Program-made: the position numbers and the translations under genes
Part shown: positions 58,847-64,000 of the stretch, one piece after another
How the letters are laid out: every line of letters begins with the position of its first letter
Position numbering within the stretch: the stretch's first letter is position 1
The notes under the pieces: model-generated
What the model was told of the DNA's origin: nothing
Database searches by the model: none
What the model saw: the letters and a program-made list of their open reading frames with translations, nothing else
NCBI GenBank assembly: GCA_037443425.1
Contig: JBBIOI010000002.1
Coordinates: 1-64,000, forward strand
Reading direction: 5' to 3'
DNA: 64,000 nt
Origin: JBBIOI01 sp037443425
GTDB taxonomy: Bacteria > Desulfobacterota > BSN033 > UBA1163

Positions 58847-59952
58847 ATTTCACTCTCATATATTCTATAAGTTTTATAGCGTCTCCCTCCCATTGCCTCA
58901 ATTCCACGTTGCATAAGAATATTGTTCTCCAATATCCAGGAGCATTCTGCATGCTTATAGCCTTTTTCGATTCCCCTTTTAAAGGTTTCAATATAAAGTA
59001 ATGCCTCAACCCCCCTCTTCTGAAAATCATTTCTTACCCCTAAGAGCATAACCCGAAGGGTCTTGATCATTCTTGAGTAGTAAAGATATTTGAAAAACCC
59101 AGTGATCCCAATCCTACCATTAAGGTGTTTAAGTACTTCGTTATAATCTGGAAGTGAAACTGAAAATCCAACAGGTTTATCTTCCATATATGCGAAAAGA
59201 ACCAATTCTGGGACAGAGATTGGCTTAAGGTCTTTTGCCAGGTGGTCAATCTCCTCATCTGTCATCGGAACAAAACCCCAATTATTGGTCCAAGCGTCAT
59301 TATATATGTCTTTTATGATATTTAATTCATTTTTAAAATCCTTAAGATTAAGACTACGTACCCATAGCCTTGGTTCTTTTCTTTTAATCTTTTCCTCAAA
59401 TCGGAAGAGACGATCTGAAAGGAATGTCTCCCTATCCAGCCAATACGCATAGAGGTCCATTGCCTTTCTTAACCCAAATTCTTCAATCAATTGAGGGTAG
59501 TATGGAGGATTATAAGGCATCATTAAACAGGGATATAATTCAAAGCCATCGATTAGTAAACCACATTCATCATTAGTTGAAGGATTCATTGGTCCTGCCA
59601 TTCTTTGCATTCCATGATCTTTAAGCCATTCTTTGACGTTTGTCAGTAGTACCTTAGAGACTTCAGAATCATATATGGATTCAAAAAATCCGAAGAAACC
59701 AAGCCTTTCATTATGGAAACGAATATAATGATGATCGATAATACCTGCAATCCTACCTACAACCTCGCCTCCTCTTTGTGCTAAAAGTAATATCAAATCA
59801 GAATGGGATAAAAATGGGTTTTGAGGGCTAAATTTTTTAAGCTGGTCTTTAATTAATGGTGGTACCCATCGGTCACAATCTTTGTATATCTTCCATGGTA
59901 GTTTAATAAAATCTAATAGTTCCTTTTTATCTTTTACCTCTTTTATAATCAC
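58843..59952 (-). CDS. GNAT-type acyltransferase, candidate bacterial ceramide synthase
   Basis: 369 aa. Two GNAT-like halves: an N-terminal domain with KLPWKIYKDCDRWVPPLIKDQLKKF and VGRIAGIIDHHYIRFHNERLGFFGFFESI, and a C-terminal domain with FAYMEDKPVGFSVSLPDYN and LLGVRNDFQKRGVEALLYIETF, the acyl-CoA-binding loop region (RKRGV-type). It is encoded just downstream of the serine palmitoyltransferase gene. In Caulobacter the bacterial ceramide synthase is also a GNAT-fold protein; that parallel and the gene order are the basis for this call. General N-acyltransferase is the fallback. Confidence 0.65.
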   Translation of the reverse strand: MIIKEVKDKKELLDFIKLPWKIYKDCDRWVPPLIKDQLKKFSPQNPFLSHSDLILLLAQRGGEVVGRIAGIIDHHYIRFHNERLGFFGFFESIYDSEVSKVLLTNVKEWLKDHGMQRMAGPMNPSTNDECGLLIDGFELYPCLMMPYNPPYYPQLIEEFGLRKAMDLYAYWLDRETFLSDRLFRFEEKIKRKEPRLWVRSLNLKDFKNELNIIKDIYNDAWTNNWGFVPMTDEEIDHLAKDLKPISVPELVLFAYMEDKPVGFSVSLPDYNEVLKHLNGRIGITGFFKYLYYSRMIKTLRVMLLGVRNDFQKRGVEALLYIETFKRGIEKGYKHAECSWILENNILMQRGIEAMGGRRYKTYRIYESEI

Positions 59953-59979
59953 GTTGCCTCTATCTACCCATCCTTTCCT

Positions 59980-61161
59980 TCAGATCAATCCCAACTGTTT
60001 TCCTACCTTCTCAAATGCTGAAAGCACATGATCCAGTTGCTCCTCTGTATGGGTGGCCATATAACTTGTTCTTAATAGTTCTCTTCCAGGGGGAACAGCA
60101 GGGCTAACAACAGCATTTACAAAGACTCCATTTTCAAAAAGAAGCTTACACATCTGATACACTTTCATATTGTCTTTAATAATTATAGGAATAATAGGAG
60201 TTTCACTTACCCCTGTATCGAAGCCAAGGCTCTTATAACCTTTTAGCATCTTATGTGTATTTTTCCATAGCTGAATTCTCAATTCAGGTTGTTCCTCGAT
60301 TATGTCAAGGGCTGTACTTACAGAGGCTACCAAGGCAGGAGGAAGACTTGCACTAAAGATCATAGAACGGCCCATATGCTTGATAAAATTTATTACCTCC
60401 TTTGAGCCTGCAACAAATCCTCCAATAGCTGCAAGGGATTTACTATATGTTCCCATTATAAGGTCAACCTTATCTTCAAGCCCGAAGTGCTCTGCAGTTC
60501 CTCTTCCTCCATCTCCAAGGACACCAATTGCATGGGCATCGTCTACCATAATCCTTGCCTCATAGGCCTCGGCCAGTTTTACAATAGAGGGAAGGTCAGC
60601 TATATCTCCTTCCATACTAAATATGCCATCTACAATGATTAACTTACCTTTTCCTTTTAAACCTTCAAGAACCCTTTCAAGATCTTTCATATCATTATGT
60701 TTAAACTTTTTGACCTGACCGAAGGAGAGGCGACATCCATCGATAATACTTGCATGATCATACTTATCAATAATGGCTACATCATTTCTGCCAATCAGCG
60801 CAGAGATGGTCCCGAGATTTGTTTGATAACCTGTTGCAAAGACAAGGGCAGCTTCTTTTCGGAAAAATTTTGCAAGTTTAGCCTCTAACTCTTCATGGAT
60901 CTCAAGGTTCCCATTAAGAAACCTTGAGCCAGCACAACCACTTCCATATCTCTCGATTGCCTTTATAGCTGCCTCTTTTACCCTTGGATGATTGGTTAAA
61001 CCAAGATAATTGTTTGAACCAATCATAATTACCCTTTTACCATTAACCATAACTTCAGAGTCCTGTGGTGATTCAAGTCTCCTAAAGAAGAAATAATGAC
61101 CGCTGTCTCTTAATTCCTGTGTTTGTTCATATATTTTTGAACATTTTTCAAATACGTCCAT
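59980..61161 (-). CDS. spt: Serine palmitoyltransferase (alpha-oxoamine synthase)
   Basis: 393 aa, soluble bacterial form. The sequence follows Sphingobacterium-type SPT closely: GSNNYLGLT, YGSGCAGSRFLNGNLEIHEELE, DHASIIDG (His136 stacking on PLP), DGIFSMEGDIADLP, MVDDAHAIGV, the PLP Lys241 in MGTYSKSLAAIGGF and VVSPAVPPGRELLRTSYMATHTEEQLD. SPT condenses L-serine with acyl-CoA to 3-ketosphinganine, the first step of sphingolipid synthesis. The end PVVSPAVP and MATHT signatures favour SPT over 2-amino-3-ketobutyrate ligase and 8-amino-7-oxononanoate synthase. Next to a ketoreductase/epimerase-like gene and an acyltransferase. Confidence 0.85.
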   Translation of the reverse strand: MDVFEKCSKIYEQTQELRDSGHYFFFRRLESPQDSEVMVNGKRVIMIGSNNYLGLTNHPRVKEAAIKAIERYGSGCAGSRFLNGNLEIHEELEAKLAKFFRKEAALVFATGYQTNLGTISALIGRNDVAIIDKYDHASIIDGCRLSFGQVKKFKHNDMKDLERVLEGLKGKGKLIIVDGIFSMEGDIADLPSIVKLAEAYEARIMVDDAHAIGVLGDGGRGTAEHFGLEDKVDLIMGTYSKSLAAIGGFVAGSKEVINFIKHMGRSMIFSASLPPALVASVSTALDIIEEQPELRIQLWKNTHKMLKGYKSLGFDTGVSETPIIPIIIKDNMKVYQMCKLLFENGVFVNAVVSPAVPPGRELLRTSYMATHTEEQLDHVLSAFEKVGKQLGLI

Positions 61162-61176
61162 TTATATCTCCTTCTC

Positions 61177-62157
61177 TTATAACCATTTTTCCTTTTTATA
61201 CCATTCAAAGGTTAATTTTACACCTTCGGGTAATTTGATCTTTGGGTTATAGCCAAGCATTGTTTTTGCTTTCGTAATATCACATAACCAATTTGGTTTG
61301 GTAATCTCATTTAATTTACCTCTATTAAGAATGGGAGGTTTTTTTGAGATTTTAGAATAATATTCTGATATATAAGCAACTCCCCAGAGAAAAGATTTCG
61401 GAATGGGAATCTCCAATGCATTTACACCAATTGCCTCTGAAAAGATATCACCAATCTGTTTTAATTGATAATCTTCACCATCTGAAAGGAAGAATATCTC
61501 ACCGCTATTTAATGGAGATTCAGAAGCAAGAATAATGCCATCTATGATGTCTTGGATATAACAGAGGCTTAAAAGTTGCTTTCCACCCCAAAAAATTGGT
61601 TTTATTCCTTTTGATATGCATTTAAAAAAAGAATATATATCCTTTTCCCTTGGTCCATAAACTGCACAGGGCCTAAGAATAACAACTGGAAGCTCTTTAC
61701 TTAGGGCAAGGGCAAATTCTTCTCCCATTCTTTTACTTTTACCATATGGAGAGACGGGTTCACAAGGGTCCTCTTCACACTTTTTTTCTCCATTATTACA
61801 GGGGCCAGAGGCTGCCTGGCTCGAGAGATAGACAAATCTTTTTAGGCCTGGATTATTTTTTATACATGCCATTAGAAGGTTTTTAGTACCAATTGCATTT
61901 ACTTTAAAATAAGTCTCTTCATCGATACTCTTTGTAACACCTGCAATATGAAAGACCATATCAACTGACTTTACTGCCTTTGTTAGGGAGGATTCATCAG
62001 TACAGTCACCATAAGCAATATCTATTGGAAGTCCATCTAACCATCTGAGATTACTCCTTTCCCTAATAAGGCAACGAACCTTGTAGCCCCTTTTTATAAG
62101 ATTCTCGACTAAATGACTTCCAATAAATCCTGTCCCACCTGTTACCAATGCAATCAA
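61177..62157 (-). CDS. NAD(P)-dependent extended SDR, candidate 3-ketosphinganine/ceramide reductase (CerR-like)
   Basis: 326 aa. Rossmann GxxGxxG in ALVTGGTGFIGSHLVENLIKRGY, then YGDCTDESSLTKAVKSVDMVFHIAG, the active-site Ser/Tyr-x3-Lys in SSQAASGP and SPYGKSKRMGEEF, and RPCAVYGPREKD. It is annotated in general as NAD-dependent epimerase. In Caulobacter a protein of this family (CerR) reduces the ketone in ceramide synthesis; its place 16 nt upstream of spt on the same strand supports the same job here. A nucleotide-sugar epimerase is the alternative. Confidence 0.7.
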   Translation of the reverse strand: MIALVTGGTGFIGSHLVENLIKRGYKVRCLIRERSNLRWLDGLPIDIAYGDCTDESSLTKAVKSVDMVFHIAGVTKSIDEETYFKVNAIGTKNLLMACIKNNPGLKRFVYLSSQAASGPCNNGEKKCEEDPCEPVSPYGKSKRMGEEFALALSKELPVVILRPCAVYGPREKDIYSFFKCISKGIKPIFWGGKQLLSLCYIQDIIDGIILASESPLNSGEIFFLSDGEDYQLKQIGDIFSEAIGVNALEIPIPKSFLWGVAYISEYYSKISKKPPILNRGKLNEITKPNWLCDITKAKTMLGYNPKIKLPEGVKLTFEWYKKEKWL

Positions 62158-62231
62158 GCAAAACTCCTTTGTCAGAAATTAAAATTTTATATCTTTTTAT
62201 TAAATTGTCAATGCAATCTCGATTTCAATTT

Positions 62232-63608
62232 TTATATTTCTCCAATTAATCTTATATCAGTTATTCTATGAAGAAGAGAACCGTCTGGACCAGATCCTCC
62301 AAGACTAAGATCTGTTATTGCGACTTTACCAATCTTGTAAATAAATGTAGAACCTGATTTATCCGTTCTCTGTACCCCCCAAATGCTGTGAATAACATAA
62401 TATTTCTCATTATCTTTTCCGAGGTATAACATTATATGGCCAGGAAGCCTTAGAATAGTTGCAAGCGGTGGAGCACTCTCAAGAATCATCCTCTTTTTCT
62501 CTATATCATCTTTGTCAAATTCGCTAATAGGCTTTCCAACCTGGGCTTGAAATCTTGAGTTTCGTGGCATTATGATTCCAAAACTTGAAAATACATCCAT
62601 AATAAACCTTGAACAATCTATTCCTCCACCTTTATCACCCCAGCTATATTTTTTGTTCAGTAATTTAAATGCCTGAAAAGCAATATTCTCTTGGGTGTAA
62701 GGCAGAAACCCTTGATGCACATTTTTATTTGCAATAACATAAGCCTTTTTAAAGCCAAGGCCTCCATCGGGTTTATTAAATGGTATCTTGATAATATATT
62801 TACTATCAGATCCTTCAGGGGCCTTAATGATTGGGAAAAGGCAACCCATATTTGCCTCAAAGGCCTTTCTTTTAAAAGATGGATCTTCAAAGACCTCAAT
62901 ATTATCTCCGGTTATGAGTAATCGATTTTTTTCTTCAACATAATTCTTTACATAATCTTTACTTTTTGCAATTGCTATATCTTTCCTTCTTACCCAGCCA
63001 CGGATAAAACCAGTCTGGACGTATGCCCATTGATGGTCTCGGCTAAAGTGATATATTGCAATGGGCGAACCCGGAGAAATTGATGAGTGTTGGAATCTAT
63101 CAAAGTCATAGAGGTCTGGATTTGAAACAGAGATTTCATAAGTAGGAAAGACCCTGATATCTGTTCGTGCAGTTATAAATCCAAAAGAGATCTGATTTTT
63201 ATCCCTGAGTACATCCCGATTCATATTATTTATTAATTTTTCCCAGAAGAGACCATTTAATATCTTTCCATTTCTTCCATATCTCACTTCTTCTGTTTTT
63301 CCAAAACCTTTCAAATCCTCCTCGAACAGGCTTAGTATCTCTTCTTTAGTCCATTCATCCTTGAGTGATAACACATCACAAAGATAAAGATCTTGTCTTT
63401 TTAAATTCTCTTGATTCATTTTTTGTATCTGGTTTTCAGTTAATAAAATACGGTCAGGGCTTTTTAATTTTTTAATCCAAAAAAGAGGGTCTTCCATTTC
63501 TTTTGAGACGTTGGGGATTAAATTTGAAGCAAATAGATTTAAGTTAAATAGATTCGTATAGAGAAAAAGGATAGAAAAAATAGAGATGATTAACTTTTTT
63601 GATCTCAT
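62232..63608 (-). CDS. Secreted NlpC/P60 cysteine endopeptidase with SH3 domain
   Basis: 458 aa. N-terminal signal (KKLIISIFSILFLYTNLFNLNLFA). The middle carries an SH3b-type domain (FPTYEISVSNPDLYDFDRFQHSSISPGSPIAIYHFSRDHQWAYVQTGFIRGWVRRKDIAI). The C-terminal NlpC/P60 fold has SWGDKGGGIDCSRFIMDVFSSFG (nucleophile Cys332), LPGHIMLYLG (catalytic His) and the third polar residue in YVIHSIWGV. It cleaves peptide cross-links in peptidoglycan at the periplasm or outer face. Its start lies 2 nt from the promoter-like region shared with the next gene. Confidence 0.85.
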   Translation of the reverse strand: MRSKKLIISIFSILFLYTNLFNLNLFASNLIPNVSKEMEDPLFWIKKLKSPDRILLTENQIQKMNQENLKRQDLYLCDVLSLKDEWTKEEILSLFEEDLKGFGKTEEVRYGRNGKILNGLFWEKLINNMNRDVLRDKNQISFGFITARTDIRVFPTYEISVSNPDLYDFDRFQHSSISPGSPIAIYHFSRDHQWAYVQTGFIRGWVRRKDIAIAKSKDYVKNYVEEKNRLLITGDNIEVFEDPSFKRKAFEANMGCLFPIIKAPEGSDSKYIIKIPFNKPDGGLGFKKAYVIANKNVHQGFLPYTQENIAFQAFKLLNKKYSWGDKGGGIDCSRFIMDVFSSFGIIMPRNSRFQAQVGKPISEFDKDDIEKKRMILESAPPLATILRLPGHIMLYLGKDNEKYYVIHSIWGVQRTDKSGSTFIYKIGKVAITDLSLGGSGPDGSLLHRITDIRLIGEI

Positions 63609-63609
63609 A

Positions 63610-63674
63610 TTGACAAAAAAAAATTAATATGTTAACTTAAATTAAGTTACCAATTCGGTAACTTTTTTTTTATC
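63610..63674 (+). promoter_or_regulatory. Promoter with operator or attenuator before the PxxKW gene
   Basis: TTGACA at 63610-63615, 17-nt spacer, TAACTT at 63633-63638 as a possible -10. Immediately after comes AAGTTACC (63644-63651), AATTC, GGTAACTT (63657-63664) and a run of T: a perfect 8-bp stem plus U tract. The palindrome TAACTTA-AAT-TAAGTTA overlaps the -10, and the AAGTT arm can pair with either side. TetR-type operators often read like ACC..GGT, so an operator is also possible. The gene begins about 80 nt further on. Confidence 0.55.
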
Positions 63675-63745
63675 TTTAATTTAAAAATAAAATGCTATTA
63701 TTTTCAATAGAATAAAAAACTTAAAAGGAAAGGGGGTTGATTGCC

Positions 63746-64000
63746 ATGGTTTGTCAAACTATCAAGCCAGGAACAGAATGCATCTTTATGAAGAAGAACG
63801 GCTGTTCCTACAACGGTGGGAGATGTTATCCCATCGTGGAGTCTTGCAAGGGGTGCGATAGGGTTGTTGAGTACCCAACAGGGCTTTATTGCAAGACCTA
63901 TTGTGAGCCTGCTTTGAAATGGGCTAAGGGGCCTTGCAATTTTGCCAGCCATATTAAAAGAGAGGTCAAAGAAGAGCCGATTAAGATAAACCCCTTAAAG
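63746..64000 (+). CDS. PxxKW-family cysteine-rich protein (partial, runs off right edge)
   Basis: 85 codons to the window end without a stop. Ribosome site AAAGGGGG and ATG 63746. The Cys pattern CQTIKPGTEC, NGCSYNGGRC, ESCKGCDRVV, YCKTYCEPALKW includes the name-giving P-x-x-K-W (PALKW). The family occurs in Desulfobacterota and relatives; its function is unknown, and the Cys spacing suggests metal or cluster binding. The preceding promoter and hairpin suggest it is regulated. Confidence 0.85.
   Translation, partial: MVCQTIKPGTECIFMKKNGCSYNGGRCYPIVESCKGCDRVVEYPTGLYCKTYCEPALKWAKGPCNFASHIKREVKEEPIKINPLK

Noticed and set aside
1..64000. CRISPR array, rRNA operon, complete insertion sequence or transposase
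   Set aside because: No regularly spaced repeats, no rRNA-like sequence and no transposase-like frame were found on either strand.

Overview
The window is AT-rich and bacterial, and looks like an anaerobic Gram-negative of the Desulfobacterota (former Deltaproteobacteria) or a near relative. The pointers are a PxxKW-type cysteine-rich protein at the right edge, a DUF3568 lipoprotein, a TAXI-type TRAP transporter beside paired flavoprotein/ferredoxin genes, a class V (archaeal-type) fructose-1,6-bisphosphatase, and an outer-membrane polysaccharide exporter. The lineage is inferred from gene content only; there is no rRNA or complete tRNA to anchor it.

Positions 1-11,000 are an accessory block: an RCC1-repeat gene remnant, then about twenty short genes with strong AGGAGG ribosome sites, nearly all on the + strand. 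Recognisable members are an ArdC-type anti-restriction protein, a PagL-like lipid A deacylase, a YodL-like small protein and a divergent ketoacyl synthase on the - strand. Others form small local families: a tandem pair at 1.8-2.6 kb, and three proteins with an N-terminal Cys/His motif at 5.2-7.0 kb, one of them frameshifted. Gene groups are separated by a recurring leader element (TAAAGTAATACT, then TTTTAGGTAGG..CC) that is usually followed by an intrinsic terminator hairpin. The element recurs at the head of the polysaccharide operon. No integrase or transfer genes are visible.

Positions 11,400-40,400 are one long exopolysaccharide/O-antigen type locus. The first half (11.5-21 kb) carries the machinery: FecR-domain protein, Wza-like exporter, Wzc-like BY-kinase, TPR protein, a membrane J-domain/NTF2-like protein, PHP-type tyrosine phosphatase, Wzy/ligase and a NusG-paralogue antiterminator. 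A hairpin-bearing leader follows, then the building genes (21-40.4 kb): GGR-like flavoprotein, two DegT aminotransferases, seven GT4 glycosyltransferases, two methyltransferases, a Wzx/MurJ-like flippase, a second Wzy/ligase, a small phosphoglycosyltransferase and a CapD/PglF-type dehydratase. Some genes here are disrupted: an in-frame TAG in the flippase lies on a 13-base match to the Illumina adapter stem, and a G-run frameshift splits a methyltransferase whose C-terminus is fused to an aminotransferase.

A 28-nt 3' end of a tRNA (tRNA-Pro-like, with CCA) at 40,885 marks a possible island boundary. To its right the content is chromosomal: surE, class V FBPase, miaB, then a - strand block with a TAXI-TRAP transporter and two flavoprotein/ferredoxin pairs, a ComM/YifB ATPase, an M24 peptidase and proS.

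Positions 57,989-62,157 look like a bacterial sphingolipid locus: serine palmitoyltransferase, an NAD-dependent reductase/epimerase (CerR-like), a GNAT acyltransferase (candidate ceramide synthase) and a convergent PAP2-type (inositol-phosphorylceramide-synthase-like) membrane enzyme. An NlpC/P60 endopeptidase and the start of the PxxKW gene close the window.
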